DNA of 64,000 bases, taken from positions 2,914,001-2,978,000 of the forward strand of contig CAMRHE010000018.1 of the NCBI GenBank assembly GCA_947044405.1, in the 5' to 3' direction. The position numbers and the translations under genes were made by a program. Positions 25,930 through 36,560 of this stretch are shown one piece after another. How positions within the stretch are numbered: the stretch's first letter is position 1; each line of letters starts with the position of its first letter. The stretch comes from Leptodactylus fallax (taxonomy: Eukaryota; Chordata; Amphibia; Anura; Leptodactylidae). A model generated the notes under the pieces. It saw only the letters and a program-made list of their open reading frames with translations. It did no database searches and was not told where the DNA came from.

Positions 25930-27125
25930 ACGTTTTGCAAATTGAATGTGTCAAAGATTTTTGTTTTTCATTTAAACTCATGGATGGTATTAATGTCTCA
26001 GGGCTCTTTGGCTCACTGAAATCAATCTCAAACACCTGATAATTAGTTTGCTAGAGGAGCCCAATTAAAGGAAACCTACCTAAGAAGGTGCAGGCCACAG
26101 GTGTCAAGTAATATGGGAAAATAAAAGGATCTCCTCTGCTGATAGAAAGCGTAAAATAGTGCAAGGCTTTGGACAAGGTAAGAAAACATTACATCGTTCA
26201 CAAAATCTTGATCATGTGTGATCATCGTACTGTGAAGAGATTTGTGGCTGATTCAGAACACAAACGGGTTTGTTCAGATAAAGGCATAATGAGGAAAGTT
26301 TCTGCCAGAAAAAGTCATTGGCTTAAGAGAGCAGCTTCTAAACTAAAATTACAAAGCAGCAAACAAACAGGTATTTGAAGCTGCTTTTAACTATGGAGTC
26401 CCATGAACCTTGAGTTGTAGGATTCTACAGAGGCTTGCAGTTATTCATAAACCTATTGACCTATTTGACCACCCCTAAACAGTGCTCACAAACAGAAAGG
26501 TTCCGACATCAGCAAGGAGGTGGCGGAGTCATGGGGAGAGAGCTGGTAGGCCCCCCCCCAAAGGTGTGAAAATGACCAATGCAAAAGTATATAGAGTTTC
26601 TGACTGACCACTTTCTTCCATGATACAAAGAACTGTGCCTTCCACAACACAATCATCTTCATGCATGACAATGCACCATCTTATGCAACAAAGAATACCT
26701 GAGTCATCGGCTGCTATGGGCATAAAAGGAGAGAAACTCATGGTGTGTCCATCATCCTCCCTGGACCTCAACCCTTTTGAGAACCTTTGTACTATCCTCA
26801 AGCAAAAGACCTGAGGGTAGGAGGCAGTTCACATTAAGACAACAACTCTGGGAGGCTATTCTTACATCCTACAACGAAATTCAAGCAGAAACTACTCAAA
26901 AAATCCCAAGTTCAATGGATGAAGGAATAGTGAATGTGATATCAAAGACGGGATCCCAGGTTAACATAACTTGACCTGTTAGGATGTTTTTGATTTCAGC
27001 AAATGACCATTTTCAGTTCTTTACAACCTATAAAATGTTTAAAAAGTCAGCATAATAATTTGGCACAGAGTTTGATTTTTTTAATGTGTGAAAAAAAGTT
27101 TTCATTGGGAGATTTAGCCAGTCAA
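25930..27125 (+). mobile_element. Decayed Tc1/mariner transposon
   Basis: The + strand carries remnants of a DD(34-37)E transposase. At about 26660-26960 there are FMHDNAPS, SSLDLNPFENL, 'RRQFTLRQQLWEAIL' and 'SSMDEGIVNVISK', the catalytic core and C-terminus of a Tc1/mariner protein. Upstream, near 26170-26380, a helix-turn-helix-like part is broken by stops. 'aatgtgtcaaagatttttg' at the left and 'aatgtgtgaaaaaaagtttt' at the right may be decayed ends. It differs from the two Tc1 copies at 31901 and 40761. Confidence 0.72.
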
Positions 27126-27132
27126 ATTTGAT

Positions 27133-27378
27133 TTATACTTTAAACAGTTGAAGATTTGAACACTGTACTGACATTTGCATAATTTGGAATGCAGTGTACA
27201 ATCTCTTCACTTGATAGTCAATTTTCCTATGAATCTGGTCTTTGAGGAAGGAAGACTGATCTGCATGAATCATTGACTTCTTAAAATGCCTGGCCACGGC
27301 CAAGTCCACTTTGGGGAGATCCTGCCAGGGTTCAGAAAATGAGGTATCCAGTTTATAGGTGCCAGGTTTAGGGCTGTC
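27133..27378 (-). pseudogene. DIRS gag-like fragment
   Basis: Read on the - strand it gives PWQDLPKVDLAVARHFKKS followed by SSFLKDQIHRKIDYQVKRLY. This has the same pattern (VD..VA...KK ... LKD...RK.D...KR) as the + strand gag piece at 31700-31900. Its upstream side is interrupted by the MITE at 27379. Beyond that, at 27749-27943, a - strand frame with 'GSSRFTVALSLLKAIIRR' may be an RT remnant, placed in the wrong order. Confidence 0.5.
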
Positions 27379-27572
27379 TAAGGCTAAGGCCCCACGCTGC
27401 AGAAAAGCAGCTTTTTTTGTTGCATTTTTTGAGCCAAAGCCAAGAGTGGATTGAGCAGAAGGTAGATGTGCTTCCTTTATATTTCCCATTCCTTTTGTAG
27501 CCATTGTTGGCTTTGGCTCAAAAATCCGCAACAAAAAAAAGCTGCTTTTCCACAACGTGGGGCCTTAGTCTA
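27379..27572. repeat. Palindromic MITE, 'aggctaaggccccac' family
   Basis: Left 'taaggctaaggccccacgct', right 'acgtggggccttagtcta'; inner arms 'aaaagcagctttttttg' and the complement. It is inserted in a DIRS gag-like fragment and related to 13893-14203 and 55861-56099. Confidence 0.8.
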
Positions 27573-28189
27573 AATCCGGTTTCTTGTCCAATTTCTTCCA
27601 GTCTGATTTATCCAAGAGGAAAGTTATATCCGGGAACCACATCCCTTTTTTCCTCCTCTCCCATGACCACACCCAGGAAAAGAAGGATCCACCTCCAAGG
27701 ACATGAAATCCATAAGTCTTTTTGAACCTCCTCCTGGCTTCAGTGTAGTTACCAAGCTTGATTAGGAGAATGTACAGTATAGAAGGCTTTGACATTGATT
27801 CTTCTGATAATAGCCTTCAGAAGACTTAGGGCCACCGTGAACCTGGAGGACCCTAGGGAACAAAAGCCCATACAGGAGTCCATGTTCGCTGAGTAAAGTA
27901 ATCCAAAACAGAGTTTTTCCAATTCATCAAAATATTTGGTCACTTATCAAAGAAAGAATAGAAACACCCAGAAAGATATACATGACTAGGTCAGTCAAGA
28001 GAAAATATCCCCTTGCTGAGGAGGATACGGTTTGTTGCGATAGATCCCCTAATCTAGAGGTGTCTCTCTCCAAGAATTCTAGAAGGAGCGCTTTGCCGTG
28101 TGAATATATGGGTTCTGTAAAAAAACCCCATGGATTTTTTTTTATTTTTTTTTATAAAAAAAAAGTCAATGTTTTCTAAAGAACACCTG

Positions 28190-28640
28190 GGATTTTTTTT
28201 TAAGAATAGCATAGCTGCAAGGATCCTCCTGCTATGGTTTGATGAGTTAAAGAACAAGACTTCTAGGGAGGAGAGTCTAGCCTCCATCCCCATACTTAAA
28301 AGAATGATTCAGTTTATTGCAGACACCACTACTGATGCAGTCAGACTTTCGGCAGGGCTTTCACTTCATCTAATTCTGCTAGAAGGGCTATCTGCCTTAA
28401 AACGTGGTCTGGGGACTTGGCATCCAAGAATAGGTTGTGTGCCCATCCATTAAGGAGGAATACCTTTTTGGGACAGACCTTGTCAACCTACTGGCCAAGA
28501 CAAGCGATAAAAAAAAAAAAAAAGTTCCTCCAGCCTGTACCTAAATATAGAAGTTTTTTTTCGTAGGCCCTGAGAACAAGGGAAGGGGGATAATAAAAAA
28601 ACAAGGGAAATTATTCCCCAAAGAGGCGGTATAGTGATTA
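28190..28640 (+). pseudogene. DIRS gag C-terminal fragment
   Basis: The + frame gives RMIQFIADTTTDAVRLSAGL, then a 'LSALKRGLGTWHP' block. This resembles the gag segment in other DIRS elements that contains F(I/V)A..T...VRL.A and R.LWL..W.A. Stops follow. Confidence 0.5.
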
Positions 28641-28708
28641 CTCTTTAGTTTCAAATCTCTGGAGCCCAGTAAGAAGCAGCCTTCCCAATGGCGCTAAGGA
28701 TTTGGTGG

Positions 28709-28956
28709 GATCAGAAATAGAAGGATGTCCGCACTCCCCATTTCAGTCATCTTTAGTAATAATTCCAACACATGCGATTCAAGGTTACAACCTCTGTTTC
28801 AAGTGTACAATTGGCATGTCTTACCAACTGTACACTTGAAAAAGAGGTTGTAACTTCGAAACGCATTGTGTGTTGGAATTATTAATAAAGACAACTGAAT
28901 TGGTGAGCACGGATATACTTCTATTTTTTGGGATTAATTTCCTCCTATTTCTGATC
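28709..28956. repeat. Long hairpin MITE
   Basis: The ends 'gatcagaaatag' and 'ctatttctgatc' are complementary. Inner arms include 'aataattccaacacatgcg' / 'cgcattgtgtgttggaatt' and 'caagtgtacaattggc' / 'caactgtacacttg', nearly closing the loop. Its form resembles the hairpin at 11280-11492. Confidence 0.78.
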
Positions 28957-29319
28957 GCATTACTGCCCCGCGTGGATCCAGAGCAGCCAGATGCATAGAA
29001 GTTCTGCAGGTACCTAGGATACTACTTTGATGCCTATATAGTGGTTGTGACTCATCACAATCCACTACAGTACATCTTGACCACTTAACCATTTGTGCAA
29101 GTGCACTCTCACACACACACTTTTTTGTTTTTCTACTACTTTCAACCACTCTGCTTTCTGAGCACCATCATTTTAGCAGAATATCTGAGCAGGCAGCTCA
29201 AGCTGAATTTGGCAGAATGGTGCCTATACAACAGGATTTTTCAAAATGATCACAAATATATGGGGGCAGCGAGAAGTAGATTTAGCTGCCCCCCCCCAAA
29301 AAAACGGGGAGGGGGAATC
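28957..29319. other. Repeat graveyard, unassigned
   Basis: No gene or clear repeat end was identified. It contains a (CA) stretch at about 29110-29122 and C and G runs near 29290-29317. It lies between DIRS-derived pieces and may be eroded DIRS sequence. Confidence 0.3.
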
Positions 29320-30140
29320 AGGGAGAGCAGTTCAACTTCATATTAATAGTTCCATTTTGGCCAAGAAGAACCTGGTGAACTTGGCTACAAATGAAGTCAT
29401 TACCAGACCCTTCTGAAGGACCTTCTGTTTCAAGAACCAGTTTTTCATCCAGAAGTAATAAGTTTATACCTCTCAGCATGGATTCTGAAAGGACTATCTT
29501 GCAAAACATAAGGTCTCTCACATAAGGTAGTAGACACGCTTAACGGTAAGGAAGCCAGTGAGATCCACAGTTTATATCAGAATCTGGAGTGCCTGGGTAT
29601 TATGGCTGGATCTATCCCTTTTCTTTTCATTCACCAGTCTGGATTTTTTTGCAATCAGGTTTGGATAAGTGCCTAGTTTTGTCCAATATCAAAAGTTCAG
29701 ATTTCAGCCTTCCGTTTTCAGTCCAGTTTAGCGGAGGACCCTTTGATAGCTAGATTTGTCAGTGCTGTGTCCAAAAATGTACCTATTGAAGTATCTCTGA
29801 TCCCTTCCTGGGATCTCAACATAGGCCTTAGTGGCCTTTCAAGGGGATCCTTTCTGCCTCTCCTCCAAGATCCTAGATGACAGGGTCATTCTTAAGCCAG
29901 ATCCAGCATTCCTTCTAAAGGTCGTTTTCCATTTTCATGGAATTCAGGATATTAACCTACCTTCCTTCCTTTTGCAACAATCCCAGAAATGGTATAGAAA
30001 TGGGGTTTCACTGCCTAGAAGTGTGCATATGTTTAATTGAATATCTGAAGCGCACTAAAGACTTGAGGAAATCTAGAAGACTTCTTATATTCAGGCAAGG
30101 ATAAGGGAACCCCATGAGGACACCTTGATAAGATGGGTCA
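29320..30140 (+). pseudogene. DIRS RNase H/recombinase linker and recombinase N-terminal part
   Basis: Frames read LIVPFWPRRTW (the end of the RNase H region in DIRS polyproteins), then 'LQSGLDKCLVLSNIKSSDFS' at about 29650-29710, then 'SWDLNIGLSGLS' near 29810-29845. In the family these appear as FLQ.GLDKGLSLSTLK and PWDLN.VL..L. Stops and frameshifts show that it is inactive. Confidence 0.65.
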
Positions 30141-30225
30141 GACAGGCTCTCTCCTTACCCTAAAGTGGTGTGGGTGTGTGGTTCTTTGGGTTGTCATCCC
30201 TCCCTAAGGATTCTTCTCTGTTATA

Positions 30226-30445
30226 AAAGGGGGGGGGGGGGGGATGATAATTACACTCACTGTAAAGGTGTATGTTCTTGTATAGATCTGTTTTTCCATT
30301 TCACAATTCACTGTTGTGGGTTTCTGTACTGTACAGTATCATCAAGCTTGAAAACTACACAGAAGCCAGGAGGAGGTCTTCTCCATGGGTGCTGTCATGG
30401 GATTGAGGAAATCCAATTACTGGTAAGTGTAATTATTATCATTAG
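30226..30445. repeat. Inverted repeat, candidate DIRS end/ICR
   Basis: After a run of about 14 G, 'gataattacactcactg' (30244-30260) is mirrored by 'gtaagtgtaattatta' (30421-30437). The sequence between includes 'acagaagccaggaggaggtc'. The position just after a DIRS recombinase remnant suits a terminal repeat, but homology to a known end was not shown. Confidence 0.4.
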
Positions 30446-31027
30446 TCTCCCTCATCGAGATCTGTCCTTTAAATCATCAGTCTCCAGTTTTCTTGACAAG
30501 CTTGGTCAGTTGAGAAGCTTTATCTATATGGAAAAGAAAATAATCATCGTCAGAGACCAGGCTTCCTTATGGTGTCTAGCATTTCTGAGAGATTAAGTGA
30601 TGCGCTGGTGTGGCATGTAGTCGTTGTCCTCCTTCAGAGTCACAAATGTGTCACAGCCTCTAGTCCTGGTATTAGGATTCAGTCTCAAAGCACTGGAATT
30701 GGGCTCCTGTGTCTAACACTATGGCTCCAGCAGATATACTGTACACTTAGGCACCTCCAGGAGGGAGGTTATGGTGGTAGTTTGCTGTCTGCACAAATAA
30801 AAGATACACTGTTCTTTGCTGATATTTACCTCTTCTACTAGTCACTCATCAGCTTCCTTGCACAGTGTAATGTCAGTCCAGGTCGAGGTAGGGATTTCAA
30901 ACTATTTAATCAGTGTCAGGACTGCAGTCTAGTGCTTTTGTGCTTAGCAGCCCCACTTCTTGCAAGTTATAAGGTGTTTTGAACTAGGTGTTGCTTCCTT
31001 CTGCCTTTTGGTTACGTACAGTAATTT
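30446..31027. other. Intergenic DNA, unassigned
   Basis: No recognised coding or repeat signal; short ORFs only. Probably 5' sequence of the DIRS remnant that follows. Confidence 0.3.
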
Positions 31028-31900
31028 TTGTCTTGTATTTTTAGATGTCAAGCCAGAACTAAGGGTAGAAGCAGCCACAAAAAAAAGCACAGACTTTGTG
31101 GTTCCTACCAGCAGCCATTACCTGAAGATGAACTTACTGATATATGCAATGCTTGTCTTCAAACTGTTGAAAGTCACTTGTGCTCTCCTTCTCCCTCATG
31201 GAAGAAAAGACCAAACTCAAACCATAGACTAAGTGTTATTTGTCTCTAGCCACTTCCAGACAATTTTCCTTACGCCATTTCTGTAAATTGTGAACCACCA
31301 TAAGATGAGGTTTCTGTGGTCTTGTCTGAAAGCCTTTGTTTCGCCTTCTCTGAAAAGAAAAATCTAGGAAACGTGCACAATTTTCTCCCTGCTCTTCAGC
31401 CTAAGTACTCAAGTCAGAAGTGGCTATTTCTGAGGATAACGTGTTTAAAAAAGACAATGCAGAAAGACTGGTGAACGAATAAGAAAATTATAGAAACAAA
31501 AAGAGTGCTTAAATCTGTTGATTAGGACAAAGACAGTCTATTTTCCCAAAAGGAAAGTGTGTGTACATCCAGGGCACTCTGTGCTAATGTACTTAAAAAA
31601 GAGTGGAAGAATCATTTTAAGAGCTTTGAGCAAGGTGCAAGATTTTATATGGTTTACAAGCTTGATCTGTCTGCATCAAGGTTAGGATGCCCCATCCGTA
31701 GTGGACCAAGTTGTTGCGATGCTCTCTAAGAAAGCCTTTTTTTTTTTTCCCCCATTGGATGACTTAACCTTGTTAAAAGATCCAGTGGATAAAAAAAATT
31801 AGATACCATCCTTAAGAAAACTCTTTTGGGTCTTGTATTTGTTTACAAATCTGCCATGGCAACAGTCCGTGTCCGAGGCCTTACACATGTGGATCAGTTA
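31028..31900 (+). pseudogene. DIRS gag remnant, split by a Tc1 element
   Basis: The 31028 frame has KHRLCGSYQQPLPEDELTDI followed by CNACLQTV, a Cys-containing N-terminal block of DIRS gag. Farther on, at about 31695-31895, come VDQVVAMLSKKAFF, LLKDPVDKK and SVSEALHMWIS. The reading continues after the Tc1 element at 33510 (LGRDIEAGEDLLFKIGQK), which shows that the element split this gene. Confidence 0.6.
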
Positions 31901-33507
31901 CAGTGGGGAAAAAAAAGTATTTAGTCAGCCACCAATTTTGCAAGTTCTCCCACTTAAAAAGATGAGGCCGGCCTGTAATTGACATCATAGGTAGACCTCA
32001 ACTATGAGAGACAAAATAAGAAAACAAATCCAGAAAATCACATTGTCTGATTTTTAAAGAATTTATTTGCAAATTATGGTGGAAAATAAGTATTTGGTCA
32101 ATAACAAAAGTTCATCTCGATATTTTGCTATATATCCTTTGTTGGCAATGACAGAAGTCAAACGTTTTCTGTAAGTCTTCACAAGGTTGGCACACACTGT
32201 TGCTGGTATGTTGGCTCATTCCTCCATGCAGATCTCCTCTAGAGAAGTGATGTTTTGGGGCTGTCGCTGGGCAACACGGACTTTCAACTCCCTCCAAAGG
32301 TTTTCTATGGGGTTGCGATCTGGAGACTGGCTAGGCCACTCCAGGACCTTGAAATGCTTCTTACAAAGCCACTCCTTCATTGCCCTGGTGGTGTGCTTGG
32401 GATCATTGTCATGCTGAAAGACCCAGCCACGTTTCATCTCCAATGCCCTTGCTGATGGAAGGAGGTTTGCACTCAAAATCTCACGATACATGGCCCCATT
32501 CATTCTTTCATGTACATGGATCAGTCGTCCTGGTCCCTTTGCAGAGAAACAGCCCCATAGCATGATGTTGTCACCCCCATGCTTCACAGTAGGTATGGTG
32601 TTCTTTGGATGCAACTCAGCATTCACTCTCCTCCAAACACGACGAGTTGTGTTTCTACCAAACAGTTCTACTTTGGTTTCATCTGACCATATGACGTTCT
32701 CCCAATACTCTTCTGGAACATCCATATGATCTCTAGCAAAGTTCAGACAGACCCGGATATGTACTGGCTTAAGCAGGGGGACACGTCTGGCACTGCAGGA
32801 TCTGAGTCCCTGGCGGCGTAGTGTGTTACTGATGGTAACCTTTGTTACGTTAGTCCCAACTTTCTGCAGGTCATTCACTAGGTCCCCCTGTGTGGTTCTG
32901 GGATTTTTGCTCACCGTTCTTGTGATCATTTTGACCCCACGGGGTGAGATCTTGCGTGGAGCCCCTGATCGAGGGAGATTATCAGTGGTCTTGTATGTCT
33001 TCCATTTTCTAATTATTGCTCCCATAGTTGATTTCTTCACATCAAGCTTCTTGCATATTGCAGGTTCAGTCTTCCCAGCCTGGTGCAGGTCTACAATTTT
33101 GTTTCTGGTGTCCTTCCACAGCTCTTTGGTCTTCACCATAGTGGAGTTTGGAGTGTGACTGTTTGAGGTTGTGGACAGGTGTCTTTTATACTGATAACAA
33201 TGTCAAACAGGTGCCATTACTACAGGTAATGAATGGAGGACAGAGGAGCCTCTTAAAGAAGAACTTACAGGTCTGTGAGAGCCAGATATCGTGCTTGTTT
33301 GTAGGTGACCAAATACTTATTTTCCACCATAATTTGAAAATAAATTCTTTAAAAAAAATCAGACAATGTGATTTTTAAGATATGTTTTCTCATTTTGTCT
33401 CTCATAGTTGAGGTCTACCTATGATGTCAATTACAGGCCTCTCTCATCTTTTTAAGTGGGAGAACTTGCACAATTGGTGGCTGACTAAATACTTTTTTCC
33501 CCCACTG
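31901..33507 (-). mobile_element. Tc1-like transposon, 1607 bp, nearly intact
   Basis: TA dinucleotides flank it at 31899-31900 and 33508-33509. The ends are 'cagtggggaaaaaaaagtat' and the complement of 'cagtgggggaaaaaagtatt'. Terminal inverted repeats extend about 210 bp at each side, with the outer and inner 'aaatactt' / 'aagtatttggtc' motifs of IR/DR-type Tc1 elements. One transposase gene lies inside on the - strand. It is inserted in a DIRS gag remnant. Confidence 0.93.
32216..33139 (-). CDS. Tc1-like transposase, one premature stop near the C-terminus
   Basis: A DD34E transposase that would excise and reinsert the element at TA sites. Residues 1-110 are the paired-like DNA-binding part ([20 protein letters not shown] ...), with RSGAPRK between its two helix-turn-helix units. 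The catalytic residues are Asp153 ([11 protein letters not shown]), Asp244 ([10 protein letters not shown]) and Glu279 (DRNPIENLW), exactly the positions used in Sleeping Beauty. The frame ends with TGA at 32216-32218, where the family has Trp (EEWA.IP). Reading through, about 32 further residues match up to ANKGYIAKY, for a total near 340, the full family length. No other break was seen, so this is a nearly intact copy with one nonsense change. Confidence 0.9.
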   Translation of the reverse strand: MVKTKELWKDTRNKIVDLHQAGKTEPAICKKLDVKKSTMGAIIRKWKTYKTTDNLPRSGAPRKISPRGVKMITRTVSKNPRTTQGDLVNDLQKVGTNVTKVTISNTLRRQGLRSCSARRVPLLKPVHIRVCLNFARDHMDVPEEYWENVIWSDETKVELFGRNTTRRVWRRVNAELHPKNTIPTVKHGGDNIMLWGCFSAKGPGRLIHVHERMNGAMYREILSANLLPSARALEMKRGWVFQHDNDPKHTTRAMKEWLCKKHFKVLEWPSQSPDRNPIENLWRELKVRVAQRQPQNITSLEEICMEE

Positions 33508-33509
33508 TA

Positions 33510-33660
33510 GCTAGGAAGAGATATTGAAGCAGGAGAAGACCTACTATTTAAAATTGGCCAAAAGACTGTGATTTTCCGGTGATGTCTGAGAGGAGCAGCA
33601 AAGAACCTAGCCTTTGTGAATGGCTACTTTCAGATTCTTGATATCCCCACCCCTTTCTTT
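33510..33660 (+). pseudogene. DIRS gag remnant, continuation after Tc1
   Basis: It resumes the frame broken at 31900 after one TA copy. LGRDIEAGEDLLFKI is followed by stops. Confidence 0.45.
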
Positions 33661-33667
33661 ACAGACT

Positions 33668-33970
33668 TCTGTGTTGCCCTTGGATGAAAAGGAAAGTGAA
33701 AACTGGAGTTACCTGGTATTTTGCTTTCCTTGAATCTGAAGGCAGCACATATTTACCCTACCAGTAAAATATCTTTTGTCACAGTAATTCGACTCTTTAT
33801 TTCACAAGTGTAGAGGGAAGGGTAAGCCCTTATATACCGGTAGGCTAATTGTTGTTATATTTAGGTGGACTGGTCCTAGGATGGAGATGAAAGCAAAGAA
33901 TTGACCCCTTCTGTGTTGCTTTTGGACTTAAGGAAAGCAAGATACCAGGTAACCCCAATTTTCACTGGTT
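33668..33970. repeat. Inverted repeat resembling a DIRS ITR/ICR
   Basis: 'gttacctggtattttgcttt' (33706-33725) and 'aaagcaagataccaggtaac' (33926-33945) are complementary, and both are flanked by 'ctgtgttgc' / 'ggcagcaca' blocks, giving about 55 bp of pairing. The position between DIRS-derived fragments suggests a terminal or internal complementary repeat of another DIRS copy. Confidence 0.45.
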
Positions 33971-34000
33971 AGTAGTGGTTCATCTGCAGACTATGCTCTT

Positions 34001-34660
34001 CAGATTAGAACAGCTGTGGTTTAGAGTGGACAAAGAGAAGTCTGCCTTTTCCTGCCACAGTTTATGGGATTGTGTCTCAAGTCCCAGATGTTGCTCAGGC
34101 TTTCCTACAGCCTCAAACTAACAGTTTGATCTCTGATTCAACAGCCCAAAACTAAAGTTTGCAAAAGCAGGGTGGTTCTGGAGACTCATACTTTTACTAT
34201 CATTGCAGTCCCTTACACAAAAGTCCATATCAGCAAACTGCAACAGCACATCCTGAGCCAGTGATCTTACTCACCAAAGACATTTGCCAAGACTATCCTC
34301 TATAACTAGTCTATTCAAGCTCTGACCTGGTGCCAAGAATTTCCTGAGGGCAGTCTCTACTTCAAGTTTCTACAGTCGTTATGTCCAATGCACCAAATTG
34401 AAGCTGGGGTGCTGTGCAAGATCTTATTCTTACCAGGAAGTAAGTATCCAGTTAACTTCAAGGATCTGGATGCAGTCCATGTTGCTGTGCTGCACTTCCA
34501 GTATCTTCTACATGGAAAGAGTGTCCTGGTGCAGTTAGACATTGCTGTAGTCTACTGCCTGAAGCTGTGTGGCACCATAAGCCCTACTTACCTCTCAGGA
34601 GTAGACTTCTGTAACCAGTACTTGTTACTTGTTGTGATCACAGGCCTCAGTGGTCCCTGA
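34001..34660 (+). pseudogene. DIRS RT/RNase H remnant
   Basis: WFRVDKEKSAF at about 34018-34050 resembles the RT thumb block (..V(N/D).EKS.L). The 34388 frame has KYPVNFKDLDAVHVAVLHFQ followed by HGKSVLVQLDIAVVY, corresponding to INxxELxAVxLALxHF ... VxVxxDNxTxVAY of DIRS RNase H. The catalytic Asp is kept but its context is altered. Confidence 0.6.
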
Positions 34661-34817
34661 CGACAGGCAGAAGATGTGTTCAGTCCGAACAAAACTGCAA
34701 ATATTGTAATAACTGAACTGAAATAACAGATGTGAACAAAATCACGTTGGTTATCCTGGGTGATGTTCGGTTTCAGTTATTTTTCGATTAATCGCCCACC
34801 CTATGTGACACCACCCT
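34661..34817. other. Short unassigned gap before the L1
   Basis: No gene or repeat assigned. Confidence 0.3.
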
Positions 34818-34831
34818 TAAAAACAAATATG
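34818..34831 (+). repeat. L1 target-site duplication, left
   Basis: TAAAAACAAATATG, identical to 40718-40731. Confidence 0.9.
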
Positions 34832-34975
34832 GGAGGGGCGGGTCTAGCTGTGGACTGCAATGGCCGCATAGTCTCAGAGCTCCTGGTCTGAGTCTAACAA
34901 AGCGACATTATAGGCGACGAGCCCGTGGCCTTTGGGCACAGAAAATTGATAGCAAGAAGTGCCTTACCTTCGGGG

Positions 34976-35279
34976 ATGCCGAGAAGAAAAAGTCGGCGGT
35001 GAGACCGCATAAAATTTCAGATTTCTATTTCCCCCATGGGGGGGGGGGGAGGACCAGCATGGAGAAGGCCCGCGCCTGGAAACAGAATCTAGGGCCTCAA
35101 CTCCACCGCGCGACCCTCCGGAGGAAACCAGCGCGCTCTCCGCTCACAAGAGAGCGCTCTCAGCTCCATCCTTACCGCAGCTGCTGGACGGCGCGGCCGC
35201 GGAGCTACCTGGGCCTTCTCCCCGGCAGGCCGGGGCCTACAATGGAAGCGGGCGTCCGCAGGTCGGCGCTTCGGGATCT
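34976..35279 (+). pseudogene. L1 ORF1 N-terminal part, frameshifted
   Basis: A likely original start at 34976 reads MPRRKS and then stops. One missing A in the A run at 34986-34991 and an altered 12-G run at 35038-35049 shift the frame. The protein sense otherwise continues into the ORF1 frame at 35280. Confidence 0.6.
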
Positions 35280-36260
35280 GTGGGCCTATCCAGCCTGGGG
35301 ACACACCAGTCGCCTACCGCCAGCCCGGCTAAGCAGAGACCAAGACTCCAGGATAGCGACTCCCAGGATGGCGAGGTGAGCAACAATGTGCAGCCTACCC
35401 CCCCACCCACTGATTTTTTTGCAGAAATCCCAGAAACAGAGAACCCACTCACTGAGGCCTCTATGAAATATATGCTCATGGCTTTCTGCAAATCATTAAA
35501 AACGGACATGTCTCTCATGGTAAAGCCGTTAGATAGAGATATTCAGGAACTGAAAAACCGTACAGTTCATGTTGAATCCAAAATGGCGGAATTTGCGACA
35601 TCACACAATGCATTAATAGATGCTCACTATGAGATGGAGTCGGATGTGTCGTTTTTGAAAGCTAAAGTAGCAGACTTAGAGGATCGCTCACGGAGAAATA
35701 ATCTGAAATTTAGAGGGATTCTGGAGTCGATCTCCGCAAATAATTTGACGACGTTCCTCCAAGATCTGATCCGCTCGCTCCTACCGAATCTTACAGAGAT
35801 GGATTTAATTATTGATAGAGCTCATAGAGTCCCCAAGCCATCTCATCTAGATGAAGCAATACCCAGGGATGTTCTTGCTAAAATCCATTTTTATTGCACC
35901 AAAGATCTGGTTTTGATGACTTCCCGGAAGCTGGGGCACCTACCTGAACCATATCACAAAGTATCTATTTACTCAGATTTATCAGCCACGACACTGCAAT
36001 TGAAGCGGCAATTCATCCCTATTACAGCAGCTTTACGCCAGCACCACATTTTATACAAGTGGGGATTTCCGGTCCGTGTGATCATTACCCGAGACAACAC
36101 GGTGCATGTCGTTAAAACTTTGGAAGAAGGAAATCGTCTGCTTCACAAATGGAACATTCCGATTGTCGAGATACCACCCAAACGACCGCCTGGTCCTGTG
36201 TCGGATGGTTGGCACCAAGTGAGGGCCCAAAGACGTCCACGCAAAGGGCTACAAAGCTAA
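35280..36260 (+). CDS. L1 ORF1 protein, RNA-binding chaperone (326 aa frame)
   Basis: L1 ORF1p forms trimers, binds L1 RNA and is needed for retrotransposition. The order of parts fits: a coiled-coil-like stretch at about residues 80-132 (DIQELKNRTVHVESKMAEF), the RRM opening LEDRSRRNNLKFRGI (133-147), IDRAHRV (178-184), and a C-terminal domain with FPVRVIITRDNTVHV. It ends in a basic tail, QRRPRKG. The Met at 35280 is the first in this frame but probably not the true start, which lies at about 34976 beyond two frameshifts. The RNA-binding part is intact. Confidence 0.85.
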   Translation: MGLSSLGTHQSPTASPAKQRPRLQDSDSQDGEVSNNVQPTPPPTDFFAEIPETENPLTEASMKYMLMAFCKSLKTDMSLMVKPLDRDIQELKNRTVHVESKMAEFATSHNALIDAHYEMESDVSFLKAKVADLEDRSRRNNLKFRGILESISANNLTTFLQDLIRSLLPNLTEMDLIIDRAHRVPKPSHLDEAIPRDVLAKIHFYCTKDLVLMTSRKLGHLPEPYHKVSIYSDLSATTLQLKRQFIPITAALRQHHILYKWGFPVRVIITRDNTVHVVKTLEEGNRLLHKWNIPIVEIPPKRPPGPVSDGWHQVRAQRRPRKGLQS

Positions 36261-36560
36261 AGGCTCACCTTTTCTTGGATTTCGTATGTCCACTGTCGTT
36301 GAATTTATCCCCCCAGGATTACGACAGCCGCTGGTCCGATGTACCATACTCTTTTTTTTTTCTCTTTGTTTGGTTTTGCCACGAAGGTTTACCCATTGGT
36401 TTTGTAATTTGCATGGTTTGTTTTTCTTTTTATTATTGGTTCTGGCACATTGGGCGTAGTGAATATGAAGGGTAGAAACAGCTTCTCTTCATACCAACAT
36501 TGACACCTCCTGGTATTCGTGGTTGTGGTAAGAATCACAAAGCATTTCTAACTGTGTATC

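Noticed and set aside
32187..33158. Several + strand open frames in the Tc1 element
   Set aside because: Shadows of the minus-strand transposase, which has all catalytic motifs.
35089..35518. Minus-strand open frames in the L1 5' region
   Set aside because: Shadows of L1 ORF1 in GC-rich sequence; the + frame has recognisable ORF1 motifs.
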